64,000 nt of DNA, taken from NCBI GenBank assembly GCA_913053875.1, contig CAJXGN010000001.1, positions 124,001-188,000 of the forward strand, given 5' to 3'. The notes beneath the pieces were generated by a model. That model did no database searches and was not told the DNA's origin. It saw only the letters and a program-made list of their open reading frames with translations. Below are positions 1-7,939 of the stretch, one piece after another. Source of the stretch: an uncultured Agromyces sp. Lineage in GTDB: Bacteria > Actinomycetota > Actinomycetes > Actinomycetales > Microbacteriaceae. How positions within the stretch are numbered: the first letter of the stretch is position 1; each line of letters begins with the position of its first letter. The translations under genes and the position numbers were made by a program.

Positions 1-590
1 GCGAGCACCTCGGCGAGGCTGATCGCCGGCAGCGGGTACGCCTCGCTCGCGACCACGACGACCGCGTTGCCCGCGACGAGCGCGGGCGCGACCGCCGAGA
101 CGAGGCCGACGAGCGACGAGTCCTGCGGGGCGATGATCGCCACGACGCCCGTGGGCTCGGGCACCGAGATGTTGAAGAACGGGCCCGCGACCGGGTTCGC
201 GTTGCCCGCGACCTGGGCGAACTTGTCGGCCCAGCCGGCGTACCAGACCCAGCGGTCGATCGCTTCGTCGACCTGCGCGGTCGCCGCGGCGCGCGTGACG
301 CCCTCGAGCGCGACGATCTCGTCGGCGAACTGCGCACGGCGCCCCTCGAGCAGCTCGGCGATACGGTACAGCACCTGGCCGCGGTTGTACGCGGTGGCGC
401 CCGACCAGCCCTTCACGGCGGCGCGCGCGGCGACGACCGCGTCCCGGGCGTCCTTGCGGGAGGCCTTCGCGGCGTTCGCGAGGAACGACCCGTCGGCGGT
501 GCGCACCTCGTAGGTGCGACCCGACTCGCTGCGCGGGAACTTCCCGCCGATCGCGAGCTTGTACGTCTTCGGCACGGCGAGCCGGCTCAT
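1..590 (-). CDS. Aldehyde dehydrogenase family protein (partial, runs off window)
   Basis: Only the first ~196 residues of an NAD(P)-dependent aldehyde dehydrogenase-fold protein are present; the catalytic Cys region lies beyond base 1. The visible part has the N-terminal ALDH fold and the cofactor-domain stretch, but where active enzymes carry PWNFP this protein reads APQDSS, so the Asn that normally stabilises the thiohemiacetal is missing. Its ATG overlaps the stop of the upstream aldehyde dehydrogenase in an ATGA junction, so the two are translationally coupled. It is the last visible gene of the deo operon. It may be a structural or substrate-divergent partner of the neighbouring enzyme; that is inference. 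Confidence 0.85.
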   Translation of the reverse strand, partial: MSRLAVPKTYKLAIGGKFPRSESGRTYEVRTADGSFLANAAKASRKDARDAVVAARAAVKGWSGATAYNRGQVLYRIAELLEGRRAQFADEIVALEGVTRAAATAQVDEAIDRWVWYAGWADKFAQVAGNANPVAGPFFNISVPEPTGVVAIIAPQDSSLVGLVSAVAPALVAGNAVVVVASEAYPLPAISLAEVL

Positions 591-2134
591 CGCTTCGTTC
601 CCTTCGCCTGGCGCTTGGGCGTTCGCGCGGACTTCCTCGGCGCCTCGACGGCGGCCGCCTCGGACGCGGCGACATGCGTCCGCGCCGGGCGGGCGGCGCC
701 GGCGGGTGCGAGGTACGCAGCCAGTCCGTGCCGGCCGCCCTCGCGTCCGTAGCCCGACTCCTTGTAGCCGCCGAACGGACTCGACGGGTCGAACCGGTTG
801 AACGTGTTCGCCCAGATCACGCCCGCGCGCAGCCGGTCGGCCACCGCGAGGATGCGGCTGCCCTTGTCGGTCCAGATGCCCGCGGAGAGCCCGTACGGCG
901 TGTTGTTCGCCTTCGCCACGGCCTCGGCCGGGGTGCGGAACGGGAGCACCGAGAGCACCGGCCCGAAGATCTCCTCGCGCGCGATGCGGTGGCTCGTCGA
1001 CACGTTGGTGAAGATCGTCGGCGCGAACCAGAACCCGTCGTCGGGGATCTCGCACTCGGCGGTCCAGCGCTCGGCGCCCTCGTCGACGCCCGCGTCGCTC
1101 AGCTCGCGGATGCGCTCGAGCTGCTCGCGCGAGTTGATCGCGCCGATGTCGGTGTTCTTGTCGAGCGGGTCGCCGAGGCGCAGCGTCGAGAGCCGTGCCT
1201 TGAGGCGCTCGACGACCTCGTCGTGCACGTTCTCCTGCACCAGCAGTCGGCTGCCCGCGCAGCACACGTGGCCCTGGTTGAAGAAGATGCCGTTGACGAT
1301 GCCCTCGATCGCCTGGTCGATCGGCGCATCGTCGAACACGATGTTCGCGGCCTTGCCGCCGAGCTCGAGCGTGAGCTTCGTGTCGGTGCCGGCGACGGTC
1401 TTCGCGATCGCGCGGCCCACGGCGGTCGAGCCGGTGAACGCGACCTTGTCGACGTCGCCGTGCCCGACGAGTGCCGCACCGGTGTCGCCAGCGCCCGTGA
1501 TGATGTTCACCACGCCCGGCGGCAGGTCGGCCTGCTGCACGATCTCGGCGAAGAGCAGCGCGGTGAGCGGCGTCGTCTCGGCGGGCTTCAGCACGACCGT
1601 GTTGCCCGCGGCGAGCGCCGGGGCGATCTTCCACGCGAGCATGAGCAGCGGGAAGTTCCACGGGATCACCTGCGCGGCGACCCCGAGCGAGCGGGGGTCG
1701 GCGCCGAGGCCGGCGTGGTCGAGCTTGTCGGCCCAGCCCGCGTAGTAGAAGAACCACGCGGCCACGAGCGGCACGTCGACGTCGCGGCTCTCCTTGATCG
1801 GCTTGCCGTTGTCGAGGCTCTCGGCGACGGCGAGCTCGCGGGCCCGCTCCTGCAGCAGCCGTGCGATGCGGAACAGGTACTTGCCGCGGTCGCGGCCCGA
1901 CATGCGCGACCACGTGCGCTGGTAGGCGCGTCGGGCGGCCGCGACGGCCGCGTCGACATCGGTCGAATCGGCGCTCGAGATCATCGCGATCCGCTGCTCG
2001 GACGCGGGCGAGATGGTCTGGAACGGCGTGCCGTGCCCCTCGACGAACTCGCCGTCGATGAACAGGCCGTACTCGTCGCGGAGGTTGAGGATGGCGCGCG
2101 ACTCGGGGGCCGGCGCGTACTCGAGGAAGCTCAT
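587..2134 (-). CDS. Aldehyde dehydrogenase of the deoxyribose operon
   Basis: A 515-residue NAD(P)-dependent aldehyde dehydrogenase. The PWNFP cofactor motif, the catalytic Glu in LELGGK and the catalytic Cys region FFNQGHVCCAGS are all present. The C-terminal ~40 residues are an Ala/Lys/Arg-rich basic tail that ordinary ALDHs lack. It follows deoC by 11 bases, which suggests it oxidises the acetaldehyde released by DeoC to acetate; that assignment comes from context. The start is the ATG that begins MSFLEYAP, because homology begins there, although the open frame continues further upstream. It overlaps the next aldehyde dehydrogenase by 4 bases. Confidence 0.92.
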   Translation of the reverse strand: MSFLEYAPAPESRAILNLRDEYGLFIDGEFVEGHGTPFQTISPASEQRIAMISSADSTDVDAAVAAARRAYQRTWSRMSGRDRGKYLFRIARLLQERARELAVAESLDNGKPIKESRDVDVPLVAAWFFYYAGWADKLDHAGLGADPRSLGVAAQVIPWNFPLLMLAWKIAPALAAGNTVVLKPAETTPLTALLFAEIVQQADLPPGVVNIITGAGDTGAALVGHGDVDKVAFTGSTAVGRAIAKTVAGTDTKLTLELGGKAANIVFDDAPIDQAIEGIVNGIFFNQGHVCCAGSRLLVQENVHDEVVERLKARLSTLRLGDPLDKNTDIGAINSREQLERIRELSDAGVDEGAERWTAECEIPDDGFWFAPTIFTNVSTSHRIAREEIFGPVLSVLPFRTPAEAVAKANNTPYGLSAGIWTDKGSRILAVADRLRAGVIWANTFNRFDPSSPFGGYKESGYGREGGRHGLAAYLAPAGAARPARTHVAASEAAAVEAPRKSARTPKRQAKGTKR

Positions 2135-2145
2135 GTTCGGTGTCC

Positions 2146-3156
2146 TCAGTCGATCGTCAGGTAGTCGGGTCCGGAGTAGTGCCCGCTGGTCGTCTTGCGG
2201 CGCTGCATGAGCACGTCGTTCAGCAGGCTGGAGGCGCCGTAGCGGAACAGGTGCGGCTGCAGCCACTCCTCCCCCACGGTCTCGGCGACGGTCACGAGGT
2301 ACTTGATCGCGTCCTTCGACGAGCGGATGCCGCCGGCGGGCTTCACGCCGATGCGCTGGCCGGTGAGGCGGTGCCAGTCGCGCACGACCTCGAGCATGAG
2401 CAGCGTCACGGGCAGGGTCGCGGCCGGCTGCACCTTGCCGGTGGACGTCTTGATGAAGTCGCCGCCCGCGAGGATGGCGAGCCACGAGGCGCGGCGCACG
2501 TTGTCGTAGGTGTTCAGCTCACCGGTCTCGAGGATCACCTTGAGCGACGCGGACGTTCCGTCGGGCCTCGCGCACGCCTCCTTGACCTGCGCGATCTCGT
2601 CGAACACCTGGCCGTACCGGCCGGCGAGGAACGCCCCGCGGTCGATGACCATGTCGATCTCGTCGGCGCCCGCCGCGACGGCGTCGGCGGTGTCCTGCAG
2701 CTTGATCGCGAGCGACGAGCGCCCGCTGGGGAAGGCGGTGGCGACGGCCGCGACGGAGACGAGACCGTCGTCGGGGTCGCCGTGCGCGGCGCCGAGCGCC
2801 TCGACCGCGTGCGGCACCATGTCGCCGTAGACGCAGACGGCGGCGACCCGCGGGGTCGTGGCGTCGGCCGGGTCGGGACGGAGCGCCTTGGCGACGAGCG
2901 AGCGCACCTTGCCGGGCGTGTCGGCGCCCTCGAGCGTGGTGAGGTCGATGAGCTCGATGATCTTGTCGAGCGCCCACTGCTTCGACGTGGTCTTGATCGA
3001 CCGCGAGCCGAGGCCCGCGGCGCGCTGCTCGAGACCGACCGCGTCGACCCCGGGGATGCCGTGGAGGTACCTGCGGAGCGTGGCGTCGTCGGGGTCGCCG
3101 CCGAGGATGGCGACCGCGCGCTCACGTGCGGGGTGCACGAGCTGGGAACCGGACAT
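2146..3156 (-). CDS. deoC: Deoxyribose-phosphate aldolase
   Basis: This cytosolic class I aldolase cleaves 2-deoxyribose-5-phosphate to glyceraldehyde-3-phosphate and acetaldehyde. The Schiff-base lysine lies in DFIKTSTGK, and the KPAGGIRS phosphate-binding segment follows. At 336 residues it belongs to the longer DeoC group, which carries an N-terminal extension of about 80 residues compared with the ~220-residue short form. It lies 26 bases behind the regulator gene and 11 bases ahead of an aldehyde dehydrogenase, forming a deoxyribose/deoxynucleoside catabolic operon. No thymidine phosphorylase or phosphopentomutase is visible in the window. Confidence 0.95.
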   Translation of the reverse strand: MSGSQLVHPARERAVAILGGDPDDATLRRYLHGIPGVDAVGLEQRAAGLGSRSIKTTSKQWALDKIIELIDLTTLEGADTPGKVRSLVAKALRPDPADATTPRVAAVCVYGDMVPHAVEALGAAHGDPDDGLVSVAAVATAFPSGRSSLAIKLQDTADAVAAGADEIDMVIDRGAFLAGRYGQVFDEIAQVKEACARPDGTSASLKVILETGELNTYDNVRRASWLAILAGGDFIKTSTGKVQPAATLPVTLLMLEVVRDWHRLTGQRIGVKPAGGIRSSKDAIKYLVTVAETVGEEWLQPHLFRYGASSLLNDVLMQRRKTTSGHYSGPDYLTID

Positions 3157-3182
3157 TGCGTGACTTCCTTCGTGGGGACGGC

Positions 3183-4127
3183 TCAGCCGTCGAGGATGTG
3201 GAGTGCCGTCTCCTCGTCGGTGACGAGGACGGTGCAGAGGCCGCTGCGCACGACCGCGTCGGCGACCGCGTGCTTGCTGCGGCCGGCGATGACCGCGATG
3301 GCGTGGTCGGCGTTGCGCAGCTCGTCGAGCGTGAGGCCGACGGTGCGCGCATCGAGGGCCGGGTCGACGATGTTGCCGTCGGGGTCGATGTAGCGCCCGA
3401 CGACGTCGCCGACGGCGCCCTTGCGCACGAGCTCGTCGACGTCGGATGCCGCGAGGTACCCGCTCTCGACGTGCACCGACCCGTGGTCGGCGGCCCCCGC
3501 GCTGAACAGGTACGCGCTCGCCGAGCGGGCCTGCTCGATCACGCCGGCGACGACGCGGTCGGACTCGATGGCGCGCTTGGTCTCGATGCGCTCGAGGATG
3601 GCGGGACTCGGGAGGAGCGTGGCGTGGCCGGCGCCCTTCTGCGCGATGGCGACCGCGGTCGCCGCGGCGGTGCCCGCGCGACGGTTGAGGCTCACGCCGC
3701 CGTTGATCTGCACGACGCCCACGCCCGAGGCCCAGCCCTGGCGGAGGTGTCCCGCGACCAGGTGCAGCGTGCGACCCCAGCTGACGCCGAGGGTGCGCGG
3801 CACGGGCCGGAGCGCGGTGAGGTAGTCGGCCGCGGCCTGCGCGGTGCGCACCTGCACCTCGTCGGCCGAGTCGACGCCCGCCGACGAGACGACGATGGCG
3901 TCGTCGAGCCCGCGCTCCTCGCGCAGGCGGCGCTCGATCGGCAGCCGCCGGGCACGAGGGTGCACGATCTCGATGCGGATGTACCCCTTGGCCTTCGCCT
4001 GCGAGAGCAGGCGGCCCACCTTCCAGCGGGTCAGGTGCAGCGCCTGGCCGATCTCGTCCTGGGTCTTGTTCTCCTCGTAGTAGAGCTCCGCAGCCCGGAT
4101 CGAGAGGAGTTCGTCGGTCTCGACCAT
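3183..4127 (-). CDS. SorC/DeoR-type sugar-responsive transcriptional regulator
   Basis: A 314-residue regulator. An N-terminal helix-turn-helix (about residues 8-55, with KTQDEIGQALHLTRWKVGRL) is joined to a sugar-phosphate-sensing SorC C-terminal domain. Bacillus DeoR belongs to this family and responds to deoxyribose-5-phosphate. It is the first gene of the operon that carries deoC. The start is supported by GGAAGGAG at 4132-4139. Autoregulation is likely because a perfect palindrome overlaps the -35 of the promoter in front of it (4150-4188). The exact effector is inferred from the neighbouring genes. Confidence 0.9.
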   Translation of the reverse strand: MVETDELLSIRAAELYYEENKTQDEIGQALHLTRWKVGRLLSQAKAKGYIRIEIVHPRARRLPIERRLREERGLDDAIVVSSAGVDSADEVQVRTAQAAADYLTALRPVPRTLGVSWGRTLHLVAGHLRQGWASGVGVVQINGGVSLNRRAGTAAATAVAIAQKGAGHATLLPSPAILERIETKRAIESDRVVAGVIEQARSASAYLFSAGAADHGSVHVESGYLAASDVDELVRKGAVGDVVGRYIDPDGNIVDPALDARTVGLTLDELRNADHAIAVIAGRSKHAVADAVVRSGLCTVLVTDEETALHILDG

Positions 4128-4149
4128 CACGCTCCTTCCGACGCGTTCC

Positions 4150-4178
4150 ACGGTACGCCTGCCCGCACGCACCGGCAA
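4150..4178 (-). promoter_or_regulatory. Promoter of the deo operon
   Basis: On the minus strand a TTGCCG -35 (4178-4173) is spaced 17 bases from a TACCGT -10 (4155-4150), about 22 bases upstream of the regulator start. It is the best sigma-70-type match in this intergenic region. Confidence 0.55.
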
Positions 4179-4188
4179 CACGTGTTGC
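4175..4188. promoter_or_regulatory. Palindromic operator candidate overlapping the deo -35
   Basis: A perfect 14-base palindrome, GCAACACGTGTTGC, covers part of the -35 of the deo promoter. A repressor bound here would block RNA polymerase. The adjacent SorC/DeoR-type regulator is the obvious candidate ligand; this is inferred from position. Confidence 0.5.
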
Positions 4189-4194
4189 GGTTCA

Positions 4195-4208
4195 TGCTCA
4201 GATGAGCA
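4195..4208. promoter_or_regulatory. Second inverted repeat in the deo/ROK intergenic region
   Basis: TGCTCA and TGAGCA form 6-base arms around GA, 6 bases from the first palindrome. It could be an activator or auxiliary repressor site for either divergent gene. Confidence 0.35.
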
Positions 4209-4253
4209 GGGCGGATGCCTCCGCGAGCGCGATCGCAGCCCGCCCGGGCTCAC

Positions 4254-4259
4254 TAGGCT
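4254..4259 (+). promoter_or_regulatory. -10 element of a leaderless ROK kinase transcript
   Basis: TAGGCT ends 6 bases before the ATG at 4266 and there is no ribosome binding site, so transcription would start at or next to the start codon. Confidence 0.5.
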
Positions 4260-4265
4260 GGCCGC

Positions 4266-5195
4266 ATGCGCCCCCTCGCACTCGCCCTCGACATCGGCGG
4301 CACCAAGGTCGAGGGCGCCCTCGTCGACGACGCCGGCACGGTCGTGCCCGGCACTCGGCACCGGCGTCCCACCGGCCCAGCCGCCACCTCCGACGAACTC
4401 GCCGCGAACGTCGCCGCGGTCGTCACCGCGACCGCCGGGTCGCTGCCCGACGGCGCCGACCTCGTCGGCGTCGGCATCGGCTCGGCCGGCCCGGTCGACC
4501 TGGTCGACGGGCTCGTCTCGCCGCTGAACCTGCCGGTCTGGCGCGGATTCCCACTCGTGGACCTCGTCGAGCGGACGCTCCCCGGCGTACCGGTCACCCT
4601 CCGCATCGACGGGCTCTGCATCACGCTCGCCGAGCACTGGGTGGGCGCCGGGCGCGGCGTCGGCGCGATGATGGGCATGGTCGTCTCGACCGGCGTCGGC
4701 GGCGGGTTCATCCTCGACGGACGCGCGGTGGCGAGCCCCACCGGCAACGGCGGGCACATCGGCCACATCGAGGTCGGCGGGTTCGACGACCCGTGCCCGT
4801 GCGGCGGCACGGGCTGCGTCGAGGCCGTGGCATCCGGCCCCCGCACCGTCGCGTGGGCCAGGTCGCAGGGGTTCGCGGGCAGCACGGGCGAACACCTGGC
4901 CGCCGCGCACGCCGCGGGCGACGAGGTCGCCATCGCCGCCGTACGACGCGCGGGCACCGCGGTCGGTCGCGCCGCGGCATCCGCCACCAACCTGCTCGAC
5001 CTCGACCTCGTCGCGATCGGCGGCGGCTTCTCGCACGTCGCCCCGGCGTTCTTCGACCACGCACGTGCCGCGCTGGCCGAGCGCACGGGGTTCGGGTTCG
5101 TGACGCGCCTGCAGATCGTGCCGTCGGCGCTCTCGGGCGACGGCCCGCTCATCGGGGCGGCGTCGCTCGTGCACCGCCCGGGCGACCTCGCCTGA
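4266..5195 (+). CDS. ROK family sugar kinase
   Basis: A 309-residue ROK (repressor, ORF, kinase) protein without a DNA-binding domain, so probably an enzyme phosphorylating a hexose or amino sugar with ATP. The sequence shows the N-terminal phosphate-binding DIGGTKVEGA, the catalytic Asp in RIDGLC, the GNGGHIGHIEVG segment and the zinc-binding CPCGGTGC followed by VEAVASG. It is divergent from the deo operon and has its own leaderless-type promoter. Substrate specificity cannot be read from the sequence; glucokinase and N-acetylglucosamine or mannose kinase are all possible. Confidence 0.88.
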   Translation: MRPLALALDIGGTKVEGALVDDAGTVVPGTRHRRPTGPAATSDELAANVAAVVTATAGSLPDGADLVGVGIGSAGPVDLVDGLVSPLNLPVWRGFPLVDLVERTLPGVPVTLRIDGLCITLAEHWVGAGRGVGAMMGMVVSTGVGGGFILDGRAVASPTGNGGHIGHIEVGGFDDPCPCGGTGCVEAVASGPRTVAWARSQGFAGSTGEHLAAAHAAGDEVAIAAVRRAGTAVGRAAASATNLLDLDLVAIGGGFSHVAPAFFDHARAALAERTGFGFVTRLQIVPSALSGDGPLIGAASLVHRPGDLA

Positions 5196-5204
5196 CGGCG
5201 CGCG

Positions 5205-6134
5205 TCAGCCCAGCGCCGCCCGGACGTCCGCGACGTCCTGGCGCATCTGCGCCATGAGCGGTTCCAGCCCGTCGAAGGCGACCATGCCGCGCAGGCGCTC
5301 GGCGAAGGCGATGTCGACCACGTGGTCGTAGAGGTCGAGCTCCCGATCGAGCACGTACGCCTCGACCTGGCGCTGCGGCACGCCGTCGAACGTCGGGTTG
5401 TTCCCGACCGAGATCGCGGCGGGCAGCCGCTCGCCCCCGTCCACCAGCCAGCCGGCGTAGACGCCGTCGGCCGGGATGAGCCCCTCCGAGTCCGCGGCGA
5501 GGTTCGCGGTCGGGAAGCCGAGCTCCCGCCCGCGCGCCGCACCGTGCACGACGATGCCCCGCACGCTCGGCTCATGGCCCAGCAGGCGGCCCGCGGCGGC
5601 CACGTCGCCCGTGTCGAGCAGCTCCCGGATCCAGGTCGACGAGACCCGGCGGTCGGCCTCGGGCACGACGTCGTCCACGACGCGCACGGCGAAGCCGTAC
5701 CGCTCGCCCGCCGCCGCGAGGCTCGCCACGTCGCCCGCGCCGCGGTGCCCGTAGCGGAAGTCGCCGCCGACGAGCACCTCGCGCGCGCCGAGCGCGTCGA
5801 CCAGCACCCGGCGCACGAACTCGTCGGGCTCGAGCGATGCGAGCCGCGCGTCGAAGTGCAGCAGCAGGGTCTCGTCGACGCCGGTGCCGGCGAGCAGGTC
5901 GAGCTTCTGGCGCACGCTCACGAGCGGCTCCGGGCACTTCTCGGGCGCGAGGTGGGCGAGCGGATGCCGGTCGAAGGTGACCACGGCCGACGCGACGCCG
6001 AGGGCCTCCGCGCGCGCCCGCAGCTCGGCGATGACCGCGCGATGGCCCGTGTGGACGCCGTCGAACTTGCCGATCGTGACGACCGAGGGCCCGGCGTCGG
6101 CCGGCACGTCGGCCAGCCCGTCGAACACCCTCAC
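5205..6134 (-). CDS. ribF: Bifunctional riboflavin kinase / FAD synthetase
   Basis: This 309-residue enzyme phosphorylates riboflavin to FMN and adenylates FMN to FAD. The N-terminal FAD synthetase domain (about 1-185) has the nucleotidyl-transferase signature GKFDGVHTGHR. The C-terminal riboflavin kinase domain (about 186-309) has GRELGFPTANL and the NPTFDG loop. The start is the GTG that overlaps the stop of the upstream membrane-protein gene in a GTGA junction. RibF normally sits downstream of truB in actinobacteria, as it does here after two small membrane-protein genes. Confidence 0.95.
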   Translation of the reverse strand: MRVFDGLADVPADAGPSVVTIGKFDGVHTGHRAVIAELRARAEALGVASAVVTFDRHPLAHLAPEKCPEPLVSVRQKLDLLAGTGVDETLLLHFDARLASLEPDEFVRRVLVDALGAREVLVGGDFRYGHRGAGDVASLAAAGERYGFAVRVVDDVVPEADRRVSSTWIRELLDTGDVAAAGRLLGHEPSVRGIVVHGAARGRELGFPTANLAADSEGLIPADGVYAGWLVDGGERLPAAISVGNNPTFDGVPQRQVEAYVLDRELDLYDHVVDIAFAERLRGMVAFDGLEPLMAQMRQDVADVRAALG

Positions 6135-6574
6135 GCGGTCGCCTCCCCGCGACGCACCGGGTGCCGGGCGAGCCACCACATGCCGAGCAGCGGCAGCACG
6201 AGCGGGATGAACAGGTAGCCGCGGCCGAACGCCGACCACACGGTGTCGTGCGGGAACAGCGCGGGGTCGACCAGCGAGAGCGTGCCGACGACGAGCACGC
6301 CCGTGAACTCGAACACGATCGTCGCCCACGCGACCACGTACCAGGTCCGGCCGCGCGCGATGAGCGCGACCGTGGCGAGCACGTAGACGACGGCGGCGAG
6401 CGCCGAGAGCAGGTACGCGAGGGGCGCCTCGTCGAACTTCGTGGCGATCTGCACGAAGGAGCGGCCGGTGGCCGCGAGGGCGAGCACCGCGTAGACGGCG
6501 ACGAGCACGCGCCCGATGCCGCTCATGCGCGGTCGGGTCGCGGGGGCATCCACGGTGGGGTCGACTTCGGTCAT
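6131..6574 (-). CDS. Small integral membrane protein, four predicted helices
   Basis: A 147-residue hydrophobic protein with about four transmembrane segments (roughly residues 20-40, 52-72, 79-100 and 118-137) after a short polar N-terminus. I recognise no catalytic motif. It is coupled to ribF by a GTGA overlap and lies between truB and ribF with another membrane protein, so it is expressed with housekeeping genes. Function unknown. Confidence 0.75.
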   Translation of the reverse strand: MTEVDPTVDAPATRPRMSGIGRVLVAVYAVLALAATGRSFVQIATKFDEAPLAYLLSALAAVVYVLATVALIARGRTWYVVAWATIVFEFTGVLVVGTLSLVDPALFPHDTVWSAFGRGYLFIPLVLPLLGMWWLARHPVRRGEATA

Positions 6575-6601
6575 CGTTCCTCGATTATCGCTGGCGGGCG
6601 C

Positions 6602-6970
6602 TCAGGCCTGCTGCACGGTCCAGATCTGGAGCATCCGGTACACCATCACGGCCACCGCGAGCGCGGCGACGCCGAGCACCACGGTGCTCCAGCGGCTGCG
6701 CTCGAGCAGTGCCCAGAAGCCCGCCCCGACCGGCAGCAGCACCGCCGAGACGAGGTAGGTCCAGAACTCCAGCGGGTCGCCGGTCGGCGTGTTGCCGAAC
6801 GCGGGCGCCGCGATGGCGACGACGACCTGGGCGACGAGCAGCACCTCCACGAGCGCGAGCGCGCCCATGGTGAGGTCGCTCGGTCGGCGGCCGACCAGTC
6901 CCAGCACCACGCAGAGCAGCCCCGCGACGGTGGCGACGCCCACCTGCACGTACGCGAACCAGTCGATCAC
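6602..6970 (-). CDS. Small integral membrane protein, four predicted helices
   Basis: A 122-residue membrane protein of about four helices, starting at a GTG that overlaps the truB stop in a GTGA junction. Hydrophobic segments are near residues 5-27, 36-57, 70-92 and 96-116. It carries no recognisable domain. Similar length and topology to the next gene downstream raise the possibility that the two form a pair, but I see no clear sequence identity. Function unknown. Confidence 0.72.
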   Translation of the reverse strand: MIDWFAYVQVGVATVAGLLCVVLGLVGRRPSDLTMGALALVEVLLVAQVVVAIAAPAFGNTPTGDPLEFWTYLVSAVLLPVGAGFWALLERSRWSTVVLGVAALAVAVMVYRMLQIWTVQQA

Positions 6971-7860
6971 GATGCCTCCTCGGCGGGGAATCCGGTGACC
7001 ACGGCGAGGGTGCCGCCCCGCCGCTCGACGATCGCGACGAGGCGTCCGGCCGGGTCGACGGCGGCGAACGGGCCGGGCGAGCCGGGGTCGAGCGCGACGC
7101 GCTTGCCGTGGCCGAGGTCGGTCGCCTGGGCTGCGTCGACGTCGACGCGCGGCAGCACGCGCGAAGCGGCCTCGGCGGGCGGCAGCAGGGCGGATGCCGC
7201 GTCGGTGTCGTCGGCGAGCACGACGGCGTCCGCCACGTCGAACGGGCCGACGCGGGTGCGGCGCAGCATCGTCAGGTGGCCCCCCACCCCGAGCGCGGCG
7301 CCGAGGTCGCGGGCGAGGGCACGGATGTAGGTGCCCGACGAGCAGTCGACGGTGACGGCGAGGTCGATCCAGCCGTCGCCGCGACGCTCGTCGTCGACCG
7401 CGAAGCCGTGCACGGTCACCGCCCGCGAGGCGAGTTCCACCTCCTCCCCCGCGCGCACCCGGTCGTAGGCGCGGCGGCCGTCGACCTTGATGGCGCTCAC
7501 GGCGCTCGGCACCTGCTCGATGTCGCCGGTGAGGGCGCGGATGCCGCTGTCGATCACCGCCCGCGACACGGCGGCCACCGCTGCGGCGTCGGCGGTCTCG
7601 ACGATCTCGCCCTCCGCGTCGTCGGTCACGGTCGTGGCACCGAGACGGATCGTCGCCTCGTAGCGCTTGTCGAGGCCGACCATGTGGTGCAGCAGGCGCG
7701 TGGACGCGCCGACGCCGATCACGAGCAGCCCCGTGGCCATCGGGTCGAGCGTGCCGGCGTGGCCGACCTTGCGGGTGCCGGCGAGCCTGCGGACCCGGGC
7801 GACGACGCCGTGGCTGGTGATCTGCTGCGGCTTGTCGACGAGGAGGATGCCGCTGGTCAC
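6967..7860 (-). CDS. truB: tRNA pseudouridine(55) synthase
   Basis: TruB isomerises U55 in the T-loop of tRNAs. The catalytic Asp is in the GHAGTLDPMATGLL motif (about residues 36-49), and the VDKPQQITSH N-terminus and CSSGTYIRALARDLG segment are typical. It has 297 residues, the usual length with a C-terminal PUA-like domain. The GTG start is chosen because it lies 8 bases after a TAACCT -10 with no ribosome binding site, as in other leaderless genes here. The gene is followed by two membrane-protein genes and ribF. Confidence 0.93.
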   Translation of the reverse strand: MTSGILLVDKPQQITSHGVVARVRRLAGTRKVGHAGTLDPMATGLLVIGVGASTRLLHHMVGLDKRYEATIRLGATTVTDDAEGEIVETADAAAVAAVSRAVIDSGIRALTGDIEQVPSAVSAIKVDGRRAYDRVRAGEEVELASRAVTVHGFAVDDERRGDGWIDLAVTVDCSSGTYIRALARDLGAALGVGGHLTMLRRTRVGPFDVADAVVLADDTDAASALLPPAEAASRVLPRVDVDAAQATDLGHGKRVALDPGSPGPFAAVDPAGRLVAIVERRGGTLAVVTGFPAEEAS

Positions 7861-7868
7861 GGGGGTCA

Positions 7869-7874
7869 AGGTTA
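7869..7874 (-). promoter_or_regulatory. -10 element of a leaderless truB transcript
   Basis: TAACCT on the minus strand ends 8 bases before the GTG at 7860. No ribosome binding site is present. Confidence 0.4.
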
Positions 7875-7890
7875 CCAGCGCCCGGGGCGC

Positions 7891-7920
7891 CGGGCCGCGC
7901 CGGGCCGCACCGGGCCGCAC
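7891..7920. repeat. Three-copy 10-bp tandem repeat
   Basis: Three consecutive copies of CGGGCCGCRC lie between the divergent truB and panE-like promoters. The array is entirely G/C apart from two A residues. Confidence 0.85.
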
Positions 7921-7926
7921 GGCACG

Positions 7927-7932
7927 TAGGCT
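7927..7932 (+). promoter_or_regulatory. -10 element of a leaderless panE-like transcript
   Basis: TAGGCT, identical to the element before the ROK kinase, ends 7 bases before the GTG at 7940. Confidence 0.5.
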
Positions 7933-7939
7933 GTCGCGG

